This document shows positions 47,196-58,464 of a DNA stretch of 64,000 nt, one piece after another; position 1 is the stretch's first letter; each line of letters starts with the position of its first letter. Origin of the DNA: Edolisoma coerulescens. Its lineage: Eukaryota; Chordata; Aves; Passeriformes; Campephagidae. The translations under genes and the position numbers were made by a program. The stretch is from the NCBI GenBank assembly GCA_013397115.1, contig VWZW01002671.1:176281-240280 (forward strand), in the 5' to 3' direction. The notes beneath the pieces are model-generated. The model was not told the origin of the DNA. It was given only the letters and a program-made list of their open reading frames with translations, and searched no databases.

Positions 47196-47269
47196 CATGC
47201 TGATGGCAGGAGGATTGGAACTAGATGATCCTTAAGGTCCTTTCCAACCTAAACCATTCTATGATTATC
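47196..47269 (+). mobile_element. CR1 LINE extreme 3' end fragment
   Basis: 'gattggaactagatgatcc', 'aaggtcctttccaaccta', 'accattctatgattatc'. Only the last 70 or so bases remain. Confidence 0.9.
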
Positions 47270-47731
47270 ACAAGGAAAGTCCCAGGAAATTTGAAATTAA
47301 ACATTTTTGGTGATTGAAAGGAAACTGAGAAAAATGCAGTTAAAGTAAATCTTGGTTTTGGTTACAAGTGTTTTGTTTTCTTGACTGTCAATCACATCCA
47401 GCATGGTTATTCCATGGAAACACAGGAGCAGTAGAAACTTCCCTGCACCTGTCACCTTCAGGGCGTAGACATCCATTTATCCATTTACTGCTGCAGACCC
47501 TGTTTTGCCAGCAGTCACTGCCAGCAGGGACATCCACACTGGGAAAAAATAATGTACTGCACTGCCACAGCAGAGCTGAATCGATCTGCAGCTTTCCCCA
47601 GGTTGACATCTGATGGTGCTTTCAAGTGCCAGCACATTTTGTAAGCAAGGTGTCAAGCCAGACCCAGCTCAGGGTGCAGCTTAACTGCACATAAATGTAC
47701 TCAGCGTGCTGACAGACTTCATGAACCTGCA
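47270..47731. other. Unique non-coding sequence
   Basis: Short interval between two CR1 copies; nothing recognised. Confidence 0.5.
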
Positions 47732-48119
47732 GGGAGCCACAGAGGCTTTATCCTGGGGAAAAAGAGGCTCAGGGGGGTTCTTACCACTCTCTACAACCCC
47801 CTGAAAAGAGGATGTAGCTAGGTGGGTGTTGGTCTCTTCTCCCAGGCAATCAGTGACAGAACAAGGGGACACAGTCTTAAGCTGTGCCAGGGGAGGTTTA
47901 GGCTGGACATTAGGAGGAATTTCTTTACTGGAAGGGTGATCAGACATTGGAATGGGCTGCCCAGGGAGGTGGTGGAGTCACCATCCCTGGAGGTGTTTAA
48001 GGAAAGACTGAATGTGGCACTCAGTGTCATGGTCTGGTTGACAGGGTGGTGTTTGGTCATAGGTTGGACTTGAGGGTCTGAGAGGTCTTTTCCAGCCTAT
48101 TTAATTTTGTGATTCTGAG
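47732..48119 (+). mobile_element. CR1 LINE 3' fragment with well-preserved ORF2 end
   Basis: Sense orientation. The frame at 47822-48073 keeps an almost continuous ORF2 C-terminus, including FRLDIRRNFFTGRVIRHWN, then LPREVVESPSLEVFKERLN. This is the best-preserved coding stretch in the window, so the copy is among the youngest of its type. The 3' end is 'ggtcttttccagcctattt' and 'ttgtgattctgag'. The upstream part (SLEKR area) is frameshifted, and the element is truncated there. Confidence 0.96.
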
Positions 48120-48298
48120 GTTGGGGTGCTTTGGGGACTTGTGCTGAAGCTCTTTTAATATAAATTGTTGTCTGGTGTGTTGTTAGAGTTGAAGTTACAC
48201 AGATTTTTCAGGCTACTCAGATAATTTCCTGATGCTGCTTTACCCCTGACATATCCATCCCCATCTTTCATCTTGCTCAAGGTAGGTTCAACAACTTG
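48120..48298. other. Spacer between two same-strand CR1 copies
   Basis: About 180 bp of unique sequence; nothing recognised. Confidence 0.5.
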
Positions 48299-48593
48299 GG
48301 ATCAGCCTTTTCTCCCAGGCAGTTAGTGACAGGACAATGGAAAATAGCCTCACGTCGTGCCAGAGAAGGCTCAGATTGGACATCAGGAAAAAAGTTTTCA
48401 CTGAAAGAGTGGTTAAACATTAGAACAGGCTGCCCAGGGAAGCGGTGGAGTCACCATCCCTGGGAGTGCTCAAAAGATGAGCAGAAGTGGCACTTTCCGA
48501 TATGGTTTAGTGGGCAAGGTGGTGATCGGTCAAAGGTTGGACTCAGTGATCTTGGAGGTCTTTTCCAACCTCAGTGACTCTGTGATTCTGTGA
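48299..48593 (+). mobile_element. CR1 LINE 3' fragment
   Basis: Sense orientation: 'ttctcccaggcagttagtg', 'agattggacatcaggaaa', 'agaacaggctgcccagg', 'gtcaccatccctgggag', 'aggtcttttccaacctcag' and 'tgtgattctgtga'. It is related to, but diverged from, the copy at 47732. Confidence 0.95.
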
Positions 48594-50950
48594 AAAGTAA
48601 TTCTTCCCTTCCACTTTCTGGAGGTGAGTTCTTTTCTTATTGCTCTCCATCAATAGATCTGAAACAGTTTTGTTTTGCTTTCACTATGAGGAAAGTCTGC
48701 TGACTCCTTGCCAGGTCTTCAGGGACTGGAACCTCATTTAGAAGAGGGACCACAAAAACCCCAGCCACAAGGCAAAGCTTTACAAGTTTATGCCCGTTTC
48801 TCTCTGAAGAACCATCTGTGGATGGCTACACAGGGGCCAATATTTTATCCATTTGTGCAAAAAAAGCAGGTACACCAGGATTTTATGATCTGCTCGAGAA
48901 CACCCATTCACCAACCTCTTTCTACTGTTCAATCCTAATTAGCTTCGTATGCTAAAATTCAAGGAAGACCAGAGTAAAGCAATAAAACAACACCCATGCT
49001 GCCTGTCGCTGAAGACTGAAAAAGGCTGGGATACATGTCGGAGAAACAGTCCAATTCCTGGTATCCACTCGGTGTTTATGACAATGGTCATGGATGCAGC
49101 AGACACTGCAGGCATTTCAGTACATCTGGGGCTGGGGAGAGAGAGCAGACAACATCCCTCAGCTGCTCCAGAAGCAGCATGGTCAGAGTGGGGGCTGTAT
49201 TCTGCTTTCTTTCTACCAGATTATTCCTGTCCCAACTCCAAGATGATTCTCCATATCCATGGCAATGACTCCAAAAGCAGGCTGTGACTTGGTGGCTCTT
49301 TTGCTGCATGTGGGAAAGAGCTCCAAGTATTTAGAGAGAAACTTAAATTAAAAAAAAAAAAAAATTAAAAAGTAAGCTCGAGTTTGTCTCTCACATCCTT
49401 CTGCTGCTTTGTATTTCTCTGTGCTCTCATTTCCTGCAGCACAGATCAATCTGCTGCCTGGTCTTGGGCATGCTGCTCTCATTTCCAAATCCTTGGACTT
49501 TCAGGTCTTACTTTATGGCTTGCTGCTGATCCTCTGCTATGTTTAAATCCTCTCTAAATGCAATACCCAGAATTCAATGTCTTCCCTGCCAACACAATTC
49601 AGCTGCATGCAAGCAGTACCTATATTCAGCATTCTTTTTCTCTCTACAGTGAATTTCCAGGTTGATACAGAAATACGTCATCCCACTTTTGTCCTCCAGC
49701 ATATCTGTTCCTAAAAGTTGTGAATTCCAGTTGCCATTTATAGAGGCTTTCAGACAATTAATGACCATCACCTTCGTGATCATGGTGGAAAAGATTTGTT
49801 TCCATGTGTTATTTGGGATTAGTCGCTATCAGAGCCCAAGGGTCCAAGTAGCACTTCAGTCCCCTCTTCATTTTAACTCTATTATCTCTTTTAGCACCAA
49901 AAAACCCCCTGTCTTATCAAATTAACAATTCCTTTTAGCCATGGGAAAATAGTATCCATAGTAAAACAGCTGTTGAATACTCTCACTGATCACATTGCAG
50001 CTATTTCATAATCTATGGGTCAAAAAATGTTTCTTCTGTTTATAAATACATCCCCAAAAAACCAACAGGGAAAAAAAAAAAAAAGAAAAAGCACTGAATC
50101 AAACAACGAGCATACAAAGTTCATCTCTGACTGCACCATCAGAAATAAAATTTAAGTTTCTCGTGACTCACAGCACAACTACCAGAGCTGGTGAACACTG
50201 GGCTCAGCTTTCTCAAAAACCATTCAAAGTGATGAGTAAGTTTATGCATCCCTAAGAGAATTTTAATTTCGAGTTGCCAGGGAGCTGCAAGGCCAAGCTG
50301 CTCTTCCAGGGAGGGCAAACCAGGAGAGGGGGTGACAGGAAGGGCAGCTGGGGCAGCACCCTCACCACCAAGGGCTCCAGCCCACAGCACCCGAGCAAGA
50401 GCAGAGCAGGTCCAGTGACAGAAATCAGGGTCAGCCCAAGGATCAGGGACCTCCAGAGAGGAAATAAAGGAGATCCAAGGCCAAGACAGAGAGATAAATG
50501 AGTGAGTTGGGTCGGGTTCAGCAAAGTGCATGGGCAAAGAGGGCAGAGTAATGGCACAGCTCAGGCAGGGACCAAGAGCAAGGGACTGAATCTCAATGTA
50601 TCTCCCAGGCAAAGAGGTGCTGCTCCCATGGAGGCACCTCACAGCTCTGTAATCCAAGGATGCAGAGGGGTGTGAATCAGACCTGGCCTAAATCATGGTC
50701 ATACAAAACCCTGGGGCAAGGGGAAGAAAAGCAGAGAGTGTCTGTACGCAAACTTTGGCACAAAGCAGCTGCTTCTGTACTCATAACTCAAAGAGGGATG
50801 AGGCAGAAGCACAAATGGTGGCTCTTCATCATCCATGCATTCTTTTGGGTGCAGCTTTGTCCTGTTCTCCCAAGGAATGACCCAAGTCCGGTGCAGCACG
50901 CGGCAGTGACCATTCCCAGTGGAGTGTTTGGATGCTGTCCTCTTTCTGCA
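48594..50950. other. Unique non-coding sequence with a GC-rich block
   Basis: A-runs occur near 49.35 and 50.07 kb. 50.27-50.66 kb is distinctly GC- and purine-rich on the plus strand and supports a 172-codon minus-strand frame (50139-50657) with Pro/Leu-rich composition and no recognisable domain. I do not call it a gene. Confidence 0.45.
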
Positions 50951-51439
50951 TGGTGATGCCATGATGAATTTTTGCCTTTTTTATATACCCCTTTTATACT
51001 CCTTTATATAACCTTTTATAGAACTTTAATGTATCCTTAGTGCTTTTAGCCCACATATTTGTAATTCCCTCAATCTAATACCCCATGTTCTATTAAACCA
51101 AGAAAGCAAACATCCTGGAAACCTCGCTTCTAAGGGTCAGAAAGCCTCAGACACCAAGGTCCTCTCTAAAACACATGCTGTAAACTAAAATAAGCCCATC
51201 CAAAAGGAAGATTCCTCAGAATGGGAGATTCATTCAAGTCTCTCATTGGGGAATCTTTGATAGATATGCTGATTTGCAAGGCCTATAAGTTGTATACGCG
51301 ATTCATCGTGTGTGTGCATTCTGGTGTGCATTTCCGTGCACTCCACCTGGACGACGTGGTGCACCAAGGATCCTTAAATAAATACCGAGGTAAAAACCCC
51401 TTTCCCTTTAACCGTGTCTAGCTTTTAATTTTAAGACCA
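50951..51439 (+). mobile_element. Probable solo LTR of an avian endogenous retrovirus
   Basis: About 490 bp with LTR architecture. It starts TG and ends in CA ('...ttttaagacca'). Repeated 'ccttttatat' words lie near the 5' side, a TATA-like 'gcctataagttg' near 51.28 kb, then a CpG-rich 'acctggacgacgtggtg' segment. An AATAAA poly(A) signal lies at about 51377-51383, followed by 'cccctttccctttaac'. No gag, pol or env sequence adjoins, so it is a solo LTR if an LTR. No clear target-site duplication could be matched, and the edges are uncertain by tens of bases. Family assignment to avian ERVL-type LTRs is from memory. Confidence 0.5.
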
Positions 51440-51460
51440 GGAAAAAAGGCAGCAATAGGA

Positions 51461-51543
51461 GATGTCCCTGCTCGTTGCAGGGGGTTGGATTAGATGACGT
51501 TTGAAAGTCACTTTCAACCCAACTTTTCTATGTTTCTATTTCA
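51461..51543 (+). mobile_element. CR1 LINE extreme 3' end fragment
   Basis: 'gatgtccctgctcgttgca', 'gggttggattagatgacgt', 'cactttcaacccaac', 'ttctatgtttctatttc'. It lies immediately beside the LTR-like segment. Confidence 0.85.
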
Positions 51544-51971
51544 TAATTTAATCACGAGGACATAACCAGGCCTTGGATTCACAGGACAGCCCCTGGTTTT
51601 ATTTTATTCAGCAGTAGGGATACATTCCCTCCTGAATTCTACCATCACATTCATTTTCCCTCTTCCTATAAATCCTCCTTATTTCCAGCCCTGATGCTAA
51701 TCAAACATAACCAGAACTCAGAATTCCAACAGCTTGTCAAAGTGAAAGGTGGTGATTATCTGTTAGCCTTAAAGGAGGGTACAATGCCAGCCCAGCTCCC
51801 ACAAATGTCAAATCAATGCCTGTGTGGCTCAGCTGCCTCATCCAAAGGACTGCCGAGGACACACACCACGATTTCATTGACTACACTTCTGTGGAAATAA
51901 TTTGGAGAACAAATCTGGGACACCTGGAAGCCATGTAGAAAATACTTGGATAAAGTGATTTATGGGATTTA
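51544..51971. other. Unique non-coding sequence
   Basis: Nothing recognised. Confidence 0.5.
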
Positions 51972-52226
51972 ATGGCTTTAAGCTGAAGGAGGGAAGATGT
52001 AGATGAGATATTAGGAAGAAATTCTTTACTGTGAGGGTGGGGAGGCATAGGCACAGGTTGCCCAGATAAGCTGTTGCTTCCGCGGCCGTGGAAGTGTCGA
52101 ATGCCAGGTTGGACAGGGCTTGGAGCAACCTGGGATAGTGGAAGGTGTCCCTGCCCATGGCAGGGATTTGGAACTGGATGATTTTTAAGGTCTCTTGCAA
52201 CCAAAGCCATTCTGTGATTCTAGGAT
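51972..52226 (+). mobile_element. CR1 LINE 3' fragment
   Basis: Sense orientation: 'ggctttaagctgaaggagg', 'gagatattaggaagaaatt', 'aggcacaggttgcccaga', 'gccaggttggacagggct', 'aacctgggatagtggaagg', 'tccctgcccatggcagg' and 'attctgtgattctagg'. A CpG-rich 'tccgcggccgtggaag' replaces the usual 'catccctggaag' block. Confidence 0.95.
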
Positions 52227-55200
52227 TTGTCCCCAACAGCCAGTCTAAGCAGACCTGACAGAAAATGCTGTCTCATCACCTTTTTCAAACTAAATCAGAG
52301 ATTTTGGTCCCTAAAGCAGTTTCCTAACAGAACACATTTCTTTGGAGGGGAGAAGGCAGGGGAGGAGGAGAGGATGAGAGTGAAAATCAAAGAATGATTC
52401 ACGACTGCAGCATATTCTGATTAGATAATGATGTTTTGTGATACAATATGAACAAGTCCTGTTTACATTGGACCTTGCAGCGTGATCTGACAGGCAACAG
52501 TAAAAGCAATTATACAAACACCATTCCTGAAATATGTTTCACTAGATACTGCTACAGATATCCACTGCTAGAGACTCTAAAATCTCCCCAGAAAGTATTT
52601 CAATCTCCTTATCATTATACAGCTTTTCTTAATATCAGCTCTCATTCTTTCTTGCTGCAGCTTAAGTCCATTACTTCTTGTTCTTCTCAACTGTAATAAA
52701 CAAAAGAAGCAGTGATTATTCTTTTCCTCTTTGCAGCAGACTTTTGTGTACCAAGAGACCTTTATCTTCAACTCTATCTTTTCTTTTTTAGTAGCTTAAG
52801 CAACTCTTTCTGTAATCTCTCCTCTGCAGCCTGGCTTGGCAGCTCTCGGATCACTCCTGCTGCTTTCCCTGGCCCTCAGTACCTGCCCCATGCCTCAAAG
52901 GGAGTGCCCAGCACCAGACAGAAGATTAAACTGGCCTGGTCTAATGTGATGAAGACTCACACAAAAGCCACATTAGGATTAATTAATTTAATAGAGAATT
53001 AAATTAATTAAAGCCGCATTAAAGTCAAATTAATTAGAGAATTAGTTTTTGAGGAAACTAAAGCTTATGTTCTCAACCCAGGCATAATAAACTGCCCTGC
53101 AATGGGATCTCTCCAGCTCAATGTGGCTCACTCCCACCTAAACACAAACATCTGGATATGAGATGCCCTGTGGGATCTGGCACATCCACACAGACCTGAG
53201 GGATACAGCACAGGCCACGTTTGAGGCTGTAACAGACCCCAATCACTGACCCTATCTTTCAGTGGCCATATCAAATCAAAATGCTTCCTAGATCTCTAGT
53301 GAGGATGTAGGGTACCTGGGCAACACAGCCAGTGATGAATTCCTGATTTGGATACACCCAAAGTTAGTTGAGGTGGATCCCACCTCATGCATCAGCTGAG
53401 CTGTAATGAATTCCATGTTCACGTTCATTGCTTGTGGCAAAGAGAAGCAGCACTTAGATTTTCTTCTGCTTGGGATGCAAGGAAGCCATGCTGATAGTCA
53501 CCAAAAATCAGGCTTAATTGTTTCTTCACTAGTTTCAGATCTATTTAAATCTTGCCTGGATGGGGAGAAACATGGCTTAGTATTAAAAAAGATTGCAATC
53601 CTTCAAACTAGATCAAGATTAGCATCCTTATACTCCTCTATATTCAATAATAAACCCTTTAAAAGGCACATTTGGGAAGAGCCAGGGAAAGCTTGGAGAC
53701 TGTGAGTAGAATTTAAGATTTCTCTGCTTAGAAAAAAAAAACAAACTTACCTGCATGCTCATGAATTCTCCCCAGTCCTATTAAATCAGCAAATGTGATC
53801 TGTATAGTGGATAAAGCTCTATTCTCCTTCCATTAATGTGCCTTTGACATCAGTGAAAGCCCGAAGTTACAGATTATTCCCTTTTCTTTAAACTCTTAAC
53901 AAAAAAAAAATGTTTCAGGAAAAGGGTAATATCCACTGGGACAGACTCTAAAGAGGAAAAATAAATACAAATAGAGTTTATTTTACTTTTTATGTGTTTC
54001 AGGTCTATGTAAGAAAAATGTCTTCTACAGTAAAAAGTACTGATGCAAGAATTGTTTCTCATAAATGGACAGCACTGATGTCTGTAAAAAGGAAGAATGA
54101 TACGTTGTGGCTCACTAGGTAAAAAAGGAAAACTATGAAGAATATACCCAAACCCACTAAAAATGGATCAAATGCAGCATTTACTGTGACATAAAAATCA
54201 TAATGAATTTTCGACCCACCGTGTAAATTGTTTTTCCTAGAGTCATCTTAAAAGAAGTAATAATGAAGTTGAGTTTTATGAAGAGGATCTGATTCCTGTA
54301 GATGTTTCCCAGTCTCCTAAATTCATTCTACAGAAAACCTTAATCCCTTAATTCCCCAGTAGGGAATACAGGAATGACTGAATCTTGTCAAAGGCTTGAG
54401 CTGCCAATCCTGAACTCGTAACAGGGTGTGAGGTAGTACAAAATTAAAGAGACATCAGAGCTGGACATACAAGAACAAGCTGTGGCCCAGCAGCTCCTCC
54501 TCTCTTATGAATCTTCTAAACAAGGACAACCCTCGTGTGATAAAATTGTAGAAAATATTTCCCTGAAGACCAGGAAGTCAAGTGTTCCTTTGCCTAAGGA
54601 AACCCTTTCTCCTCACAAAGAGAGATATGCAATGACTCTTTCAAAGTGAAATTAAATCCCAAATTGTCCCACCCCCCGTAGAACTCCTTGCTTTTCATTC
54701 CACATTTCAAAATGTTTTCAAGAGCTTTGCGTGTTGCTGAAGTCAGATTTAGAAAGACTATAATTGACTCTCTTTTCTCCTCTTGAGCACAAGTTGAACG
54801 TAACAATTCCCATTCTCCACTTCTGATAGTGCCAGGCCACGACCCGAGAGCTGTGCTACAAAGGTGTCCTACCAGGCCTGTGATTTCTTTCAGGAATATG
54901 GAAAAGACGTTTGATTAAAGTGCTTCCAGGCTTTGTCAAAATGGAAATAAAAGCAATTTCATTTTCTGTAACTTTTTTCTCCTTACATATCATTTTCCCT
55001 TCATGATCAATACAATTATTAAAGCACAACAGGGGAATAAGCATTTACTTTCCCAGCTACTTCCTGACCATTGGAGATGCCCCAGGTTCTCTGCAACATT
55101 TAAACACAGCTGGCACAGGTGACATGTGATTCGGGGAGGAACAACAGCCTTCCATAGCAGAAGCCAGGAAGGCAGCAGGATTCCCTGCTCAGCACAAAAG

Positions 55201-55610
55201 GATACTAAATATTAATTTTTAGGCAAAGAAGTAAAACTCTCGCTGTCCAGTAAAGTGCTTTTTTGAAGGTACTTGTCTATCAGCATGAAACCAAGATGTT
55301 CACCTCCCGGTCACTGTTCATCACAGACTGAGGTACATTATCCAAGAGAATCAGGATGAACAATCTTCCAGAGGCATGGGGAAGGAAGCTTAGCCTGTCT
55401 TCTTCCAGCTGCCTAAATTTTAAGTACCAAGTGTGATGAGATGAGACAATGCTGACTGCAGGTCCCTAAACTGTCCCCATGGAAAGATTAAACTGGTGCT
55501 CATCAAGTAAATCAAGTTAAAAATCAAGACATAGAAATCAGAATATAAATGCCCATAGTAGAATTCAATTATTAGTTTCACTGTGGCTTTGAAAACCAAC
55601 GTAGCATCTT
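52227..55610. other. Unique non-coding sequence with an AT hairpin
   Basis: No CR1 recognised over 3.4 kb. It contains the perfect AT hairpin at 52979-53011 and an A-run near 53.73 kb. No exon recognised. Confidence 0.5.
52979..53011. repeat. Perfect 14-bp AT hairpin with TAATTA cores
   Basis: Arms 52979-52992 and 52998-53011 are exact reverse complements around a 5-base loop 'agaga'. The arms consist of TAATTA units, the homeodomain core, and a further 'aattaatta' follows at about 53.03 kb. It could be a chance AT-rich palindrome or a homeodomain cluster. Confidence 0.8.
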
Positions 55611-56062
55611 TAGAATCACCCAATGGTTTTGGGTTGGGAGGGACTTCAAAGATCATCTCATTCCAAACCCCCCACCACGGTCAGGGACACCTTCCACTAT
55701 CCCAGGTTGCTCCAAACCCCATCCAGCCTGGCCTTGGACACTTCCAGGGATGGGACAGGCACAACTTCTCTGGGGGATATGTGCCAGGGCCTTCACTCTC
55801 ATAGTGAATAATTTCATCCTTATATCTAATCTAAATTTACCCTCTGTCAGTCTAAAGCCATTGCCCCTTGTCTTGCCACTCCAGGCCCTTGTTAAAATTC
55901 CCTCTCCAGGTTTCCTGTCCGTTCCCTTTAGGCACTGGAAGGGGCTCTAAGGTCCCCCTGGAGCCTTCTCTTCTCCAGGCTGGACACCCCCAGCTCTCCC
56001 AACCTGGCTTCAGAGCAGAGGAGCTCCAACCCTCTGAGCATCTTTGTGGCCTCCTCTGACTC
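55611..56062 (-). mobile_element. CR1 LINE, about 450 bp
   Basis: Antisense on the plus strand, from 'tagaatcacccaatggtttt' through 'caccacggtcagggacacc', 'ggccttggacacttccagg', 'tcttgccactccaggccct' and 'gccttctcttctccaggct' to 'tttgtggcctcctctgact'. It covers the 3' UTR and final ORF2 codons. Same type as the copies at 9737, 42741 and 56951. Confidence 0.96.
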
Positions 56063-56950
56063 ACTGACTCTTTAGTCAGTGAAATATTTGAGGAACGGTG
56101 ACACTGCCTGGACAGTGTCCCTGTGCCAGAAAGGAAAGCTGAGCAGGAGAACACTGCTGCCTGCATGTGCAGATTTTCAGCAGAGGTTTCCAGTGCGAAC
56201 ACTGCCCAAGCTTGACCATTTTGCTGCTTGATGAGATGTGACAAGCTCACAGCCCAGTGCAATAACACTTCAGGCTACACAGCTGGGACTCAAGGATACT
56301 TAAATTCTGTTCCTCATTTCCATGGATCCCAGTTATGTATACATCTCCAGTGATAATATTCCTAACTCCTCGGTATCCCTAGCCCATTAAGAGGTAAGTT
56401 TAATACAATTTCTCAAAGCTTTGACCTTTGAGCAGGTCAATTTATTATATGTGCTGCCACTGGGCACAAAGATGAGTCTAAGTGTGGTTTTCCCATCAGT
56501 AACCAAGGATTTCCATTCACTCCTCTGTTAAATGAGGCCATTAAGAGAAATGTAACTCACTAGTTTATGCTGCTGCTAGCAAGGGAAAATTGCTTTTTAA
56601 TCTCTGACCCCTCAAAATGGAATTGTACCCTGGAAAGAGATTCTGTTAAACAAATGAATTAGAAAAACAAAAGGACAGTCTGTGATTTCCTTCTGTCTCT
56701 GAATTGTCAGAGATCAGACTTGTTCAGAGCTTTCAAATAGAAAATTCTTGCCTTTGAAATACTGAATGCAGGCCACTGCAATCAGTGTAAGTGATATTCT
56801 TAAATCTTGACTTGGAACAGTCCCAGTGCTGCACTCCACCAAGGTGAGCAGCCAGTAAAATCTGTGTCCTACCTACTCATCTTCTCACCAGAGAAAGACA
56901 GATTGATCACCCATGGCTCACCACTAAACTTGTTCTCAAGTCTTTCATAT
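56063..56950. other. Unique non-coding sequence
   Basis: Between two minus-strand CR1 copies of the same type. 56.28-56.6 kb is non-repetitive and has a 'ctttgacctttgagcaggtc' word resembling TCF and nuclear receptor sites, but with no supporting context. Confidence 0.45.
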
Positions 56951-57410
56951 CACACAGAATCACCAAATGATTTGGGTTGGAAGGAACCTTAAAGATCATC
57001 CAGTTCCAACCCCTGCCATGGGCAGGGACACCTTCCACTATCCCAGGTTGCTCCAAGCCCCATCCAACCTGGCCCTGAACACTTCCAGGGATGGGGCAGC
57101 CACAGCTTCTCTGGGTAAGCTGTGCCAGGGCCTCCCCACCATCACAGGGAAGAATTTCTCCCTAATATCCAATCTAAATGTGCCATCTGTCAGCTTAAAG
57201 CCATTCCCCATTATCTTATCACTCTGTGCCCTTGTAAAAGTTCCTCTCCAGATTTCTTGTATCCACCTCCAGGTACCTCAAAGGCTACAGTCAGTTCACC
57301 CTGGAGCCTTCTCTTCTCCAGGCTGAACAGTCCTAATTCTCTCAGCCTTTCCTCACAGGAGAGGTGCTCCATCCCTCAAAGCACGATCATCGCCTCTCTG
57401 GATTCCTTCC
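56951..57410 (-). mobile_element. CR1 LINE, about 460 bp
   Basis: Antisense on the plus strand: 'cacacagaatcaccaaatg', 'gttggaaggaaccttaaag', 'gccatgggcagggacacc', 'tccactatcccaggttgc', 'gatggggcagccacagct', 'cattccccattatcttatc', 'ctggagccttctcttctcc', 'cctttcctcacaggagag'. The best match to the common 3' type in this window. Confidence 0.96.
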
Positions 57411-58032
57411 CTTCTCCACCCATGTCCCTTCAACTTCCTCCTTGAATGGTTTGTGCTTAAATAAAAAATGAGCTCCCAGTGGATAATTTTTCTTTTTCCT
57501 CCCAAAAATTTCACAGTTGGTGTTTTATAATAAAGGAGAAAAAAAAAAAAAGACTAAGCTAAAACCTGGATCAGGCATCTCTCCTTTTTGGATGGTACAA
57601 ATGAAGAGATGTTCTGCTGTGATTAAAAACGGCCTGAAAGATTTTACCTTTACACACAGGAACACCCAACTGCATGCCATCCAAAAGCTCTAAACAACCC
57701 CTTTCTTAATAAATATTTGATCACCCAGATCCATTATTTACAGAAAACAAAGAGAGGTTTAAATAAATGTTGTGGCTCAGACCTTGCTGAGGTTAAGTTG
57801 CTGCATTCACACAGTTCATTTATCACACGGACTGGCGCTGACTCGAACACCACTTCCCACAGAAAGCAGCTGTTCTGTAAATGGCTGCATTTAAATACAG
57901 TAAAAAAAGCAAGCACAGACAGAAGCTGCTTCAAAATAGAGCACTCTTAAATCTGAAAACTGAGCCTGCCCTTCATAGGGAGCCAGTGTGCAAGGAAAAA
58001 AGGAGGCGGAAGTTTTATCCCAACCAACTGCT
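57411..58032. other. Unique non-coding sequence
   Basis: An A-run at about 57539-57552. No repeat or gene recognised until the next CR1. Confidence 0.5.
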
Positions 58033-58464
58033 GCTGGTGAAGGGTCTGGAGCACAAGTCTGGTGAGGAGCAGCTGAGGGAGCTGGCGGGGCTCAGCCTGG
58101 AGAAAAGGAGGCTCAGGGGTGACCTTATTGCTCTCTATGACTCCCTGAAAGGAAGGGGTAGCCAGGTAGGGGTCAGTCCCTTCTCCCAGGTAAAAAGTAC
58201 CAGGTTAAGGGGAAATGGCCTCAAGTTGTGCCAGGGGAAGTTTAGACTGGATATTAGGAAAAAGAATTCTTCACTGAAGGAGTTGTTAACCACTGGAACA
58301 GGCTTCCCAGGGAACTGGTTGAGTCACCATCCCTGGAGGCATTTGAAAAACATCAAGATGTGTCCCTTAGGGATATGGTTTAGTGGTGGACCCGGCAGTG
58401 CTGGGTTAATGGTTGGACTGGATAATCTTAGTGGTCTTGTCCAACCTAAATGATTTTGTGATTC
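58033..58464 (+). mobile_element. CR1 LINE, about 430 bp, with ORF2 C-terminus in one open frame
   Basis: Sense orientation. The plus frame ending near 58453 is open from unique DNA into the element and keeps GLEHKSGEEQLREL, SLEKRRLRGDLIALYDSLK and then FRLDIRKKNSSLKE. The last part corresponds to the ORF2 end. Gaps relative to the intact family are visible in the middle. The 3' end is 'ggtcttgtccaacctaaa' and 'gattttgtgattcaat'. The open frame is a coincidence of a mildly decayed element, not a host gene. Confidence 0.95.

Noticed and set aside
57881..58453. 190-codon open frame
   Set aside because: Its second two-thirds is the ORF2 end of a CR1 copy; the first part is chance read-in from unique DNA.
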